NCBI RefSeq assembly: GCF_003382275.1
Contig: NZ_QTJX01000005.1
Coordinates: forward strand, 1 to 64,000
Direction: 5' to 3'
DNA: 64,000 bases
Origin: Flagellimonas nanhaiensis
Lineage (GTDB): Bacteria; Bacteroidota; Bacteroidia; Flavobacteriales; Flavobacteriaceae
In this document: positions 16,270 to 24,238 of the stretch, piece by piece
Position numbering within the stretch: the first letter of the stretch is position 1
Layout of the letters: every line of letters starts with the position of its first letter
Translations under genes and position numbers: made by a program
Notes under the pieces: generated by a model
What the model saw: only the letters and a program-made list of their open reading frames with translations
Told to the model about the DNA's origin: nothing
The model's database searches: none

Positions 16270-16947
16270 TTATTGATCTACGATCATGCCATCTTCCATT
16301 TGAATGATTCGGTCTGTACGTTTGGCAAAATCTTCATCGTGCGTGACCACCAATAAGGAAAGTCCCTGTTCCTCCTTCAGGCTTTTAAAGATGTTGAATA
16401 CATTTTCCGAGTTGTGGCTGTCCAGATTCCCAGTAGGTTCATCCCCCATTAGAATTGTTGGGTTGTTGATCAATGCTCGGGCGATGGCCACACGCTGTTT
16501 TTCACCTCCTGAAATTCTAGATGCCCTTTGATGGGCTAAATGCCCTATGTGCAACATTTCCAATTTTTCTTGTGCGTCCTTTGCAATTTCGGCGTTGGAT
16601 TTTTCAGCTAATTTCTTTGCCGGAAGCATTACGTTTTCCAACACACTGAACTCAGACAACAGATAATGGAACTGAAACACAAAACCAATATGCTTGTTTC
16701 GTATTCTGGAGAGTTCCTGATGGCTTTTCCCTGAGACCAATTCTTGATTGAGAAACAGTTCCCCTGTATAATCGGTGTCCATAGTGGAAAGTATGTACAG
16801 CAATGTGGATTTTCCAGAGCCTGATTTCCCCATAATAGAGGCAAATTCACCCTCATGTACTCCAAAGGAAATATCTTTCAGAACATGAAAATCCTTGGGT
16901 TTATAGAAGTGTTTGTTGATATTTTTAGCTTCTAGGACAAGATTCAT
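16270..16947 (-). CDS. ABC transporter ATP-binding protein (LolD/MacB type)
   Basis: Energy-supplying subunit (225 aa) for the adjacent FtsX-type permease. Walker A GKSGSGKST (about 40-48), Q-loop FQFHYLLS, signature ISGGEKQRVAIARAL (Ile for the usual Leu), Walker B ILMGDEPTGNLD and H-loop VVTHDEDFA are all present. The size and the E-P-T-G-N-L-D pattern are those of the LolD/MacB/FtsE family, which drives mechanical movement of periplasmic or outer-membrane substrates rather than classic import. Last gene of the operon 19295-16270; 3 bp gap to the permease gene. Confidence 0.9.
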   Translation of the reverse strand: MNLVLEAKNINKHFYKPKDFHVLKDISFGVHEGEFASIMGKSGSGKSTLLYILSTMDTDYTGELFLNQELVSGKSHQELSRIRNKHIGFVFQFHYLLSEFSVLENVMLPAKKLAEKSNAEIAKDAQEKLEMLHIGHLAHQRASRISGGEKQRVAIARALINNPTILMGDEPTGNLDSHNSENVFNIFKSLKEEQGLSLLVVTHDEDFAKRTDRIIQMEDGMIVDQ

Positions 16948-16950
16948 ACA

Positions 16951-18213
16951 CTAAGTACCTCTTATAATTTTTACCGGATCTATTTTTTTGGCACGTTTTG
17001 AGGGCAAGTACCCTGCAACAAATGTGGAAATCAATGCAAACGTTATCCCAATAATGTAATACGCCATGTTGTAATTAACTGGAAATGTGGATATGGTGGG
17101 AAGGGCCTCGGTTTCAAAAGGAGCACGATCTATAACCGTGGACAGTAAAAAACCAATGGTCAGCCCTAAAACCCCGCCGATAAGCCCTATGATCATGGCT
17201 TGACTCATAAAAATCAATTGCACGTCCCTGCCCGAAAATCCGGTGGCCTTTAAAATGGCGATATCCTTCATTTTTTCATAAATGAGCATATTCAGGATGT
17301 TGTAAATTCCAAAACCAGCCACAATTAGTAACGTAATGGACACGGCATAAGTAATCATGTTCCTGATGCTGGAACCAGTTTCGAACTGGGCGTTGGCCTG
17401 ATTAATATCTATTGCCTTTGCATTGAATTGTTTTTCCAACAATCTAGCCATAGGTTCGGCCTTTTGGATATCGAACAATTTTATATTGATGTCGGTCACA
17501 TAGTTTTCAGCTTCGCCTTCAATGCGTTGAACAGTTTTAAGATTGGCAAAGCTTTGTATATTATCGATATCGGCAATCCCACTTTGATATATGCCCACAA
17601 TTTTTAAAGGAAAAATATTCCCCGAAACTGTACTGATTTGAACCCGGTCTCCAACGGACAAGGACATTTTTTCTGCCAATCCGGCCCCGAGTAGAATTCC
17701 GTCGTCAAGATTATTCAAAGCCTCTGGAGTACCTTCCACTATGTTATCCTGAATGTTGGAAAGTCGAGCCTCTTCCATGATATCTACTCCGATAAGGTTT
17801 CCACCCAGTTCAATGGACCCGGAGAGATAAAAGATTTGTGCCCTAAGTTGTGGAGTTGCCCCCTTGACATTTGGATGCGATTTGAGGTGGTTCAATATGG
17901 GCAGGGCATTGTGTATTTTTTTCTGGCTTTGTTTGGGCTTGATGGAATGCACAACGTTTAAGGCATCTTTAAACTCATCATAAAGTGCAATAGGTTGCTT
18001 TTCCGATGGCCGTATTTCGTTGTACATATGGATGTGGGGCGTCTGATTAAGAATCAGGTCATCTAACATGCCATTAAGACCGGTCATAAAACTTACCAAG
18101 GTAATATAGGCCCCAATTCCAAAGGTTACCCCAAGGGTGGCCGTTACCGTGGATTTCATCTTGGTAATTAGATGCGTTTTGGCTATGCCCAATATAACTT
18201 GCCAATTGATCAT
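16951..18213 (-). CDS. FtsX-like ABC permease (MacB-type)
   Basis: Inner-membrane permease of 420 aa. One N-terminal membrane helix (VTATLGVTFGIGAYITLVSF, about 24-43), a large periplasmic region (about 45-270), then three helices (MITYAVSITLLIVAGFGIYN; MIIGLIGGVLGLTIGFLL; AYYIIGITFALISTFVAGYL) ending with the FtsX-family P-S-K-R-A-K-K-I-D-P-V-x-I-I-R-G. Works with the downstream ATPase and the upstream adaptor as a split MacAB-like machine. Overlaps the adaptor gene by 4 bp (ATGA). Substrate unknown: lipoprotein, lipid or small toxic compound. Confidence 0.88.
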   Translation of the reverse strand: MINWQVILGIAKTHLITKMKSTVTATLGVTFGIGAYITLVSFMTGLNGMLDDLILNQTPHIHMYNEIRPSEKQPIALYDEFKDALNVVHSIKPKQSQKKIHNALPILNHLKSHPNVKGATPQLRAQIFYLSGSIELGGNLIGVDIMEEARLSNIQDNIVEGTPEALNNLDDGILLGAGLAEKMSLSVGDRVQISTVSGNIFPLKIVGIYQSGIADIDNIQSFANLKTVQRIEGEAENYVTDINIKLFDIQKAEPMARLLEKQFNAKAIDINQANAQFETGSSIRNMITYAVSITLLIVAGFGIYNILNMLIYEKMKDIAILKATGFSGRDVQLIFMSQAMIIGLIGGVLGLTIGFLLSTVIDRAPFETEALPTISTFPVNYNMAYYIIGITFALISTFVAGYLPSKRAKKIDPVKIIRGT

Positions 18214-19295
18214 CTTTCAGGCCTATAGATTGCTGTATTTTCGTTGATTCCCTGTAATACTTCCACCCGATCCAGGTTTTGAAGACCAATGGTGATTTCC
18301 GTTTCGCCTTCTTCTGTAATTACTTTGGATTCACCAACAAGATATTCCTTGGGAATGGTCAAGGTTTCTTTTTTTTCCGCAATTATGATGTTTCCCTCTC
18401 CGGAAAGTCCAGGATATAGTGTGGCCGGAGGGTCTTTAAAAAGAGCTTCCACTTTGAAAGTTTGCGACCTCTCATCTTTTCTGGGATAGATTTTTTCCAA
18501 AACAGCTTCAAAAACTTCCGAATTATAGGCATCCAATGTTATGTAGACTTTTTGGCCCAGGGTCAACTTAACAATATCCACCTCATCCACCAGTAATTCC
18601 ACCACAAATTTGTTGCTCTGGCCAACCGAAGCTACGGGCTCCATGGTGTTCACTATTTCTCCGGGCTCTTTAAAAAGAGCGTACACTTTACCATTTATTT
18701 TACTGGTAATGGTAAAGTCCTCGGAGTTGGTAAGCGAGGTTTTATAATTGTTTTCCGCTTGCTGCAGAACAGTTTCCAATTCATTTTTTGTACGATCGTA
18801 CTTCCGTTTGAGCAGTTTTAAGTTGTTTTGTGAGAGTTCGTAGGCCAGTTTTCTGTTATCAAACTCTACCTTTGATCCAATGTTTTGGTCCCAAAGGTTC
18901 TTTTGCCTGAAATAGTTGATGGAATCATTTTTGTAGGTGAGCTCCGCTGCCCGGATTTCATCTAGAATTCCGGTGAGTATTGCAGCGTTTCCACCATAGT
19001 TTTCTCTGGCCAATTGCAGCGCCAATTGGGCATTTTTCATGTTGAGCTCTGGCGAGGTATTGATGATCTGAAGAATTTTATCATCTTTTTTGACTTCATC
19101 ACCTTCCTCTACCCAAATTATATCCAAAATTCCAATTACAGCCGAATAGGCTTGATACAAGCTATCTGGTTGTACCGTAGCAGAGGCATAAACCGATTCC
19201 GTTAAGGGCATTTTTTCCGGAAAGATTTTTTCTGTGCTGTCACCACAAGAAACTAAACCAAGAAAAACAAAAAGGATGGGAAACAAATATTTCAT
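18210..19295 (-). CDS. HlyD/MacA-type periplasmic adaptor lipoprotein
   Basis: 361 aa membrane-fusion protein. Signal MKYLFPILFVFLGLVSCGDS with lipobox Cys at 17. A barrel-sandwich half motif (IIWVEEGDEVKKDDKILQI, about 56-74) is followed by a long helical hairpin (about 80-185) and the second lipoyl half (ITSKINGKVYALFKEPGEIV), then the beta-barrel domain. The adaptor links the FtsX permease to an outer-membrane exit channel, which is not encoded here. First gene of the operon. A degenerate FNR-like box (ATGAGCTTGATCAG, 19346-19359) lies 57 bp before its start. Confidence 0.87.
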   Translation of the reverse strand: MKYLFPILFVFLGLVSCGDSTEKIFPEKMPLTESVYASATVQPDSLYQAYSAVIGILDIIWVEEGDEVKKDDKILQIINTSPELNMKNAQLALQLARENYGGNAAILTGILDEIRAAELTYKNDSINYFRQKNLWDQNIGSKVEFDNRKLAYELSQNNLKLLKRKYDRTKNELETVLQQAENNYKTSLTNSEDFTITSKINGKVYALFKEPGEIVNTMEPVASVGQSNKFVVELLVDEVDIVKLTLGQKVYITLDAYNSEVFEAVLEKIYPRKDERSQTFKVEALFKDPPATLYPGLSGEGNIIIAEKKETLTIPKEYLVGESKVITEEGETEITIGLQNLDRVEVLQGINENTAIYRPER

Positions 19296-19345
19296 CTTGA
19301 AAGGGTGTGAGCGTCCAAATTACTAATAAAAATATTGCTTAAAAC

Positions 19346-19359
19346 ATGAGCTTGATCAG
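19346..19359 (-). promoter_or_regulatory. Degenerate FNR-like box upstream of the efflux operon
   Basis: ATGAGCTTGATCAG keeps TGA and TCA at the right spacing but has G instead of C/T in the left half. On the minus strand GTAATTTG occupies the expected -7 place (19323-19316) and matches only the TTTG part of TAnnTTTG. Confidence 0.3.
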
Positions 19360-19441
19360 TATGGGATTTATCTAGGTATGGATGTTGCACCAATCCTAAA
19401 ACAAATGGAAAAGTAGTTGTTTTTTTCCGCCCTTAATAGGT

Positions 19442-20074
19442 TCAAGGACTTTGGTTTAGATTCCATTTTTTCAATTCCCAGTTGTCTTCGTTTTTAACCG
19501 CAATCAATTTGTCGTTGAGAATTTTTGAAAGAATCAAGGGCATTTTGTAACGCTTTTTTGTCATTTGGATATTGTACCGCCTACTCAAAAATTCGACGAT
19601 ATTTCCTTTGGAGTCCACTAAAACCTCGTAGAATTTATATTCATAAATATCCAACTTGAATTCGTTTTGACCTCTTTTAACCTTTTCAAACATGACTCCG
19701 GTAGTAAATCCATTCTCAAATGGCCTAACATTTAAGAATTGATGCTCTATGACCAGATCCCCTTTGGTGTTGATGAAGCCAAAAACGGGAATATCGTCAA
19801 CCTTCTTTTGAACAATGCAGAGTCCATCTGAGAATTTGGGATAAAGCACGGAGCGTATATCATCATGGGCAGTTTCGCCCGTTTTGTTCCAATAGATATC
19901 ATCCCTAAAATTGATGATGATATTACCGAGGTCGTCAATAAAGGCCCAATGGTTTCCTTTTTGAATGGCAGCAAGTCCCTCATGAAAAGGAGTAACTTGA
20001 TCTAGATTTTTTGGCAATTGGGCACTTAAACCAGCACACCAGATTGCTATCAGTATGGCGATAATCTTTTTCAT
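19442..20074 (-). CDS. Secreted WG-repeat protein
   Basis: 210 aa with an N-terminal signal peptide (MKKIIAILIAIWCAGLSA, then QLPKN). Two to three WG-like beta repeats are visible: LAAIQKGNHWAFIDDLGNII, LCIVQKKVDDIPVFGFINTKGD and a weaker third. WG repeats are a common exported module in Bacteroidota with no settled function. The C-terminal 70 residues are charged and not repeat-like. Divergent from usp 2, with FNR-like box B between them; the box centre lies 61 bp from this ATG, so the gene may share that control. Confidence 0.7.
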   Translation of the reverse strand: MKKIIAILIAIWCAGLSAQLPKNLDQVTPFHEGLAAIQKGNHWAFIDDLGNIIINFRDDIYWNKTGETAHDDIRSVLYPKFSDGLCIVQKKVDDIPVFGFINTKGDLVIEHQFLNVRPFENGFTTGVMFEKVKRGQNEFKLDIYEYKFYEVLVDSKGNIVEFLSRRYNIQMTKKRYKMPLILSKILNDKLIAVKNEDNWELKKWNLNQSP

Positions 20075-20128
20075 GGCAGTAATTTTTTGTGATTCTTATA
20101 AAGTTCAACCGTGCATGGATTATGTGAA

Positions 20129-20142
20129 ATGACCTGGGTCAT
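20129..20142 (+). promoter_or_regulatory. FNR-like box B
   Basis: ATGACCTGGGTCAT, a perfect palindrome. A full -7 consensus TATTTTTG follows at 20165-20172, 29.5 bp from the box centre, placing the transcription start near 20178. On the minus strand GAACTTTA holds the matching place for the WG-repeat gene. Confidence 0.7.
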
Positions 20143-20189
20143 GGACTAAGAGTTTACCTAGATTTATTTTTGAATTAAAACTGCACAAA

Positions 20190-21101
20190 ATGGAAACTAT
20201 ACCTGGAATTAATGTTACGGATTCCGCGTTTTCTTTTCATTGGAAAAGCCGAGTTCTTTTAACCGCCGAGATGAGTGTAATGAAAAAAATATTGGTACCT
20301 GTGGATTTTTCCGAGCATTCTGGCTATGCCTTGGATGTTGCTTCGCAAATTGCAAAAAAGCATGAAGCAGGGATTGTTATTTTGCACATGTTGGGATTGT
20401 CAGAATCGGTCATGGCCAAATCTGAAATGGAAGAGAGACAGGAAGCAAAATACTATTTGGACCTTACCAAGGACAAGATTCGGGAATTTACAAACAAGGA
20501 ATCCCTTAAGGACATACCTCTGGAAGCCATTATTCAAAATTATAAGGATTTTAGTGAGGTAAACTATGTGGCCGAAGAACAGAATTGCGATTTAATAGTA
20601 ATTGGCTCACATGGAACCAGTGGCTTTAGTGAGATTTTTGCGGGTTCAAATGCGGAAAAGGTGGTGAGGACTTCCAGTATCCCGGTTTTAGTAATCAAAA
20701 AGCCCCATGAAGACTTTCAAATTAAAAAAATGGTATTTGCTTGTGATTTAAAGCCGGAGAACATTCCTGCCTATCACAAGGCTGTAGCATTTGCTCAGCT
20801 TTTTTCCGCTTCAATTGAGATTGTATTTGTGAACACTTCCGGGGCCAACTATATGGGGTTCTCGGATGTTGAGCATAAAATCAGGGATTTTAATAAAGAA
20901 CTAGGGGAAGAAGCGCCAATAAAAATTTATAACTACCACAGTGTGGAAAAGGGCATCTTTAATTTTTGCCTTGAACATGGAGCCGATCTTTTGGCAATTC
21001 CCACTCATGGAAAACGTGGAATAGCACATTTCTTTAAGGGAAGTAGGGCAGAGGACGTTGCCAATCATGCCAAGCTTCCGGTTTTGACCATAAAACTTTG
21101 A
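20190..21101 (+). CDS. Double-domain universal stress protein (Usp 2), possible N-terminal extension
   Basis: 303 aa from the ATG at 20190; the conserved fold starts at MKKILVPVDFSEHSG (ATG at 20280). I keep 20190 because the -7 element at 20165-20172 puts the transcript start about 12 nt upstream, matching the short box-to-ATG distance of the other usp genes. If so, this Usp carries a 30-residue extension the others lack. Domain 1 has the ATP loop GSHGTSGFSEIFAGSN. Unlike its relatives, domain 2 keeps most of the loop (PTHGKRGIAHFFKGSR, first Gly replaced by Pro), so it may bind two nucleotides. Start at 20280 remains possible. Confidence 0.85.
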   Translation: METIPGINVTDSAFSFHWKSRVLLTAEMSVMKKILVPVDFSEHSGYALDVASQIAKKHEAGIVILHMLGLSESVMAKSEMEERQEAKYYLDLTKDKIREFTNKESLKDIPLEAIIQNYKDFSEVNYVAEEQNCDLIVIGSHGTSGFSEIFAGSNAEKVVRTSSIPVLVIKKPHEDFQIKKMVFACDLKPENIPAYHKAVAFAQLFSASIEIVFVNTSGANYMGFSDVEHKIRDFNKELGEEAPIKIYNYHSVEKGIFNFCLEHGADLLAIPTHGKRGIAHFFKGSRAEDVANHAKLPVLTIKL

Positions 21102-21509
21102 TTATTCGTTGAACAACAGTTCAATACGTCCCAGCATAATCAATTCAGATTTATTGTTTCCGGCAAACGCGGAGGATATTGCCCTTGCTGTCAGTTTGAT
21201 CAATTGTTTGATTTTTTCAGGGAAGAGCGTCTTATGCTCCATATAAAAATCTTTAAACTCCTGGAACATTCCGTCTGACTTTTGTCCGTATTCCAATAGC
21301 TGGTTAAAAATGGTCTCAATCTGAAAAGCGGCATCATTGCCATATTCATCTTTAATGTCATCCACATCCAACCAATGCTCCCGCACCACTTCCTTCAATC
21401 TTTCAATTTCTTGAATATGAATGCTGTGGTCTGCCAAGGCCACGGCATAGAACAATCTTCCCAAGTTTTGATAAAATTCCTTTCCCTGCTTTTTCCTTGT
21501 ATCCAACAT
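21102..21509 (-). CDS. TerB-like protein
   Basis: 135 aa, all-helical. GRLFYAVALADHSIHIQEIE (about 17-36) matches the TerB/DjlA-type helix with its acidic cluster (A-D-x-x-I-x-x-x-E), and the following helices keep the family spacing. TerB domains bind metal ions at the cytoplasmic side of the membrane and are associated with tellurite and general stress responses. Here the protein stands alone, without other ter genes. Converges with usp 2 (adjacent stops) and is divergent from the sensor kinase, with FNR-like box C in the shared 81-bp upstream region. Confidence 0.65.
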   Translation of the reverse strand: MLDTRKKQGKEFYQNLGRLFYAVALADHSIHIQEIERLKEVVREHWLDVDDIKDEYGNDAAFQIETIFNQLLEYGQKSDGMFQEFKDFYMEHKTLFPEKIKQLIKLTARAISSAFAGNNKSELIMLGRIELLFNE

Positions 21510-21564
21510 TTTCTTAACTTTTGATGCTCAGGACTAAATATAGTCATGGAAATTACCTCTACCC

Positions 21565-21578
21565 ATGACCTAAATCAG
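21565..21578 (-). promoter_or_regulatory. FNR-like box C
   Basis: ATGACCTAAATCAG. On the minus strand TATATTTA occupies 21542-21535, exactly 29.5 bp from the box centre, so it is placed to activate the TerB-like gene. On the plus strand TAACTTTA at 21579-21586 directly abuts the box and could be the kinase promoter, where a bound regulator would block rather than help. Confidence 0.65.
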
Positions 21579-21590
21579 TAACTTTAAATT

Positions 21591-23120
21591 GTGAAGCTGT
21601 TTGAAAAGAAAGATGTTTTTAAGATACTCTCAGAGGTAGTTTATGAGGGTATTCTTATTGTCAATGACCAACAGGTAATAGCGGCTAGCAATACCATGGC
21701 CAATGAGATGTTTGGTTACCCTAAAGATGGTCTCAATGGGCAAGAGTTACAAGTATTGATTCCCAAAAAAGCAAGAAATCAGCATAAAAGAGATGCTGGG
21801 GGGTTCATCAAAAAAGGGGAAAAAAGGGAAATGGGCGCGGACTTGGACCTTTTTGGGGTTCGACAGGATGGCAGTGAATTTCCTTTAGAAATCAGCCTTA
21901 ATCCATTTGTTCTATTAAGAAAGCGGTATGTAATGGCCATTGTGGTGGACATTACCGAACGCAAGAAGGCTGAACAGGCAATTGACCACTGGTATAGGAT
22001 TTTTAATGAATCCCTAAATGAAATTTACGTCTTCGATGTAAATACATTACAGTTCTTAAATGTAAATCATGGCGCCCAACGGAACCTTGGCCACTCTATG
22101 CAGGAGTTGGACCAAATGGCCATCTTGGATGTAATGCCGGAACTTTCAAAGGAGAGTTTTAGAAGACTGGTGTGGCCTTTGCAAAATAGCAAGTCCGAGA
22201 AGATTGATTTTGAAAGCGTTTTTCAAAGAAAGGATAAAACCCAATACCCCGTTGAAGTACACCTGCAGCTTTCAAAAATTGCAAAGAAAGAGGTGTGTGT
22301 AATGATTGTTTTGGATATCACTGATCGAAAGAACTATACCCAAAGATTAGAGCAAACAGTTGAAGAGCGCACACAACAGTTGAGCGAGGCCCTGAAAGCA
22401 GAGAAGAAATTGAACGAGCTCAAGACAAAATTCCTTTCCTTGGTTTCCCATGAGTTTAAGACCCCGCTGACCAGTATTTTAACGTCGACTTCCTTGTTGT
22501 CCAAGTATACAGAAACTGATCAGCAAGAAAAAAGGGATAAGCATATAACTACAATTAAGTCCAAGGTAAAGTACCTGGACAATATACTTTCTGATTTTCT
22601 TTCTGTGGAGCGATTGGACTCTGGCAAGGTCAGGTATAACATCACTAGTTTTCCTTTGAGCAAGTTGATCAATGAAGTGATCTATGATTCCAATACCCTG
22701 CTGAAAGAAGGACAAAGAATCCTATATCCAAAGGATATAGATGGAATAAACATTACATTTGATGAGAAGATTTTGGCACTGGCCCTATCCAATTTGGTGC
22801 TCAATGCAATCAAATATTCATCTGAAGGCACAAATGTCAGGTTGAAGGTAATCAATGGGAAGAAACAGCTTAAAATTGAAGTAATTGACAAAGGGTTTGG
22901 TATACCACAAGAAGATCAGCCTTTCATTTTTGATCGCTATTTTAGGGCAAGCAATGTATTGACAACCCAGGGAACAGGAATTGGTCTGAATACGGTCAGA
23001 AGACACATGCAAAATTTAGAAGGAGATATTTGTTTTAAAAGTAAACAGGGTGAAGGTTCAACATTTACATTGACCATACCTATAAAACCTAATGGAAATG
23101 AAAAAGATTCTATTGGTTGA
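21591..23120 (+). CDS. Cytoplasmic PAS-PAS sensor histidine kinase
   Basis: 509 aa, GTG start, no membrane helix, so it senses an internal signal. PAS 1 (about 8-125: IVNDQQVIAASNTMANEMFG ... FVLLRKRYVMAIVVDITERK), PAS 2 (about 130-250), a coiled-coil linker QRLEQTVEERTQQLSEALKA, HisKA with the phospho-accepting His in LSLVSHEFKTPLTS, then HATPase_c with N box SNLVLNAIKYS, G1 DKGFGIP, F box FDRYFRA and G2 GTGIGLNTVRRH. PAS 1 resembles the oxygen/redox-type PAS of FixL relatives, but no heme or flavin ligand can be proved by eye. Overlaps the response-regulator gene by 23 bp. Confidence 0.9.
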   Translation: MKLFEKKDVFKILSEVVYEGILIVNDQQVIAASNTMANEMFGYPKDGLNGQELQVLIPKKARNQHKRDAGGFIKKGEKREMGADLDLFGVRQDGSEFPLEISLNPFVLLRKRYVMAIVVDITERKKAEQAIDHWYRIFNESLNEIYVFDVNTLQFLNVNHGAQRNLGHSMQELDQMAILDVMPELSKESFRRLVWPLQNSKSEKIDFESVFQRKDKTQYPVEVHLQLSKIAKKEVCVMIVLDITDRKNYTQRLEQTVEERTQQLSEALKAEKKLNELKTKFLSLVSHEFKTPLTSILTSTSLLSKYTETDQQEKRDKHITTIKSKVKYLDNILSDFLSVERLDSGKVRYNITSFPLSKLINEVIYDSNTLLKEGQRILYPKDIDGINITFDEKILALALSNLVLNAIKYSSEGTNVRLKVINGKKQLKIEVIDKGFGIPQEDQPFIFDRYFRASNVLTTQGTGIGLNTVRRHMQNLEGDICFKSKQGEGSTFTLTIPIKPNGNEKDSIG

Positions 23121-24147
23121 GGATGATGCCTCATTACGTGAAAATGTTGAAGAACTATTGGATCTGTCCGGGTTTCGGGTTTTTGCAGCTGCCAATGGCC
23201 AACAAGCCGTTGAAATGGCCAAAATTGAACATCCAGACCTTGTTCTATGTGACATTATGATGCCGGAAATGGACGGTTACGAGGTACTGGAGCAATTGTC
23301 TTCATGTGAAACCACAAGACATATCCCGTTCATATTTGTATCTGCAAAGACCGAGCGCCATGAGGTAAGAAAGGGAATGGAATTGGGAGCAGATGACTAC
23401 CTGACCAAACCTTTTGAGGAGGATGAACTGCTCAATGCCATAAATACAAGATTGGAGAAGGCGGAACAAATGGAATCTGCGTTCTTGGAAAGAAACAAGG
23501 CGAAAAAGAAAGAAGGGGATATTAGATCATTGAACGAGCTCAAAAACTTTTTTGATGACCATGGCGTTAGCACAACATACAAAAAAGAACAGACCATTTA
23601 CAGTGTTGGGGATCATTCCAATACAATATACCTTATTCTAAAAGGGGTTGTAAAGTGTTGTAGATTAGATGAAGAGGGAAAAGAACTCATAACCACCATT
23701 TATTCTGCGGATGATTTTCTGGGTTTCACATCCTTGACCGAACATACTCCGTATGAAGAATATGCCATTGCCATTGAGGAGGTAGAGCTCGCGGGAATCC
23801 CAAAAGTACGTCTGAAGTCAATTTTGGAAGAAAATCAAAATGTTTCCCTGGAACTGATGAATATCATGGCAGGTGATTTGGCGCAGATAAAAAAACAATT
23901 GTTGCAGATGGCCTATAGCTCGGTCAGGAAAAAAACGGCCCAGACCCTGTTGATGTATGCAAAGGCAATAAGCAAAGGCAATCAAAAAGTGCTGAAAATA
24001 GCCAGAAGCGACCTCGCAGGCGTGGCGGGCATTGCTACTGAAAGTCTGATCAGAACCCTTTCCGATTTCAAAAGTGAAGGTTTAATAGCCATTGAGAACA
24101 GAAACATTAGAGTTTTGGATAAAGAAGCTCTAGAAAATGTGCATTGA
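23098..24147 (+). CDS. Response regulator fused to a Crp/Fnr transcription factor
   Basis: 349 aa; start at ATG 23098 (MKKILLVEDD), two codons inside a longer reading from 23092. Residues 1-120 are a receiver domain with acidic D9/D10, phospho-acceptor D52 (LCDIMMPEMDG), S82 and K104 (TKPF). Residues about 150-265 are a cNMP-binding-type beta-roll (YLILKGVVKCCRLDEEGKEL), and about 275-345 a Crp-type winged helix. The recognition helix GIATESLIRTLSDF has E and R in the positions of FNR Glu209 and Arg213, which read the TGA core; FNR Ser212 is replaced by Ile. FNR's N-terminal iron-sulfur cysteines are absent, so the input is probably phosphorylation by the adjacent kinase. Proposed regulator of FNR-like boxes A-I. 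Confidence 0.88.
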   Translation: MKKILLVEDDASLRENVEELLDLSGFRVFAAANGQQAVEMAKIEHPDLVLCDIMMPEMDGYEVLEQLSSCETTRHIPFIFVSAKTERHEVRKGMELGADDYLTKPFEEDELLNAINTRLEKAEQMESAFLERNKAKKKEGDIRSLNELKNFFDDHGVSTTYKKEQTIYSVGDHSNTIYLILKGVVKCCRLDEEGKELITTIYSADDFLGFTSLTEHTPYEEYAIAIEEVELAGIPKVRLKSILEENQNVSLELMNIMAGDLAQIKKQLLQMAYSSVRKKTAQTLLMYAKAISKGNQKVLKIARSDLAGVAGIATESLIRTLSDFKSEGLIAIENRNIRVLDKEALENVH

Positions 24148-24177
24148 GCTAAAATACAGGTCATTTGTAAAAAGTAA

Positions 24178-24191
24178 ATGATATTGGTCAT
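24178..24191 (+). promoter_or_regulatory. FNR-like box D
   Basis: ATGATATTGGTCAT, centre 54 bp before the usp 3 ATG at 24239. The expected -7 position holds only a weak match (CCAACTTG, 24213-24220). Additional TGACC half-sites lie on both sides (about 24159-24164 and 24210-24214). Confidence 0.5.
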
Positions 24192-24238
24192 TTAGTATTC
24201 TTCACGGAATGACCAACTTGTGGGCTCATTCGGTTTGT

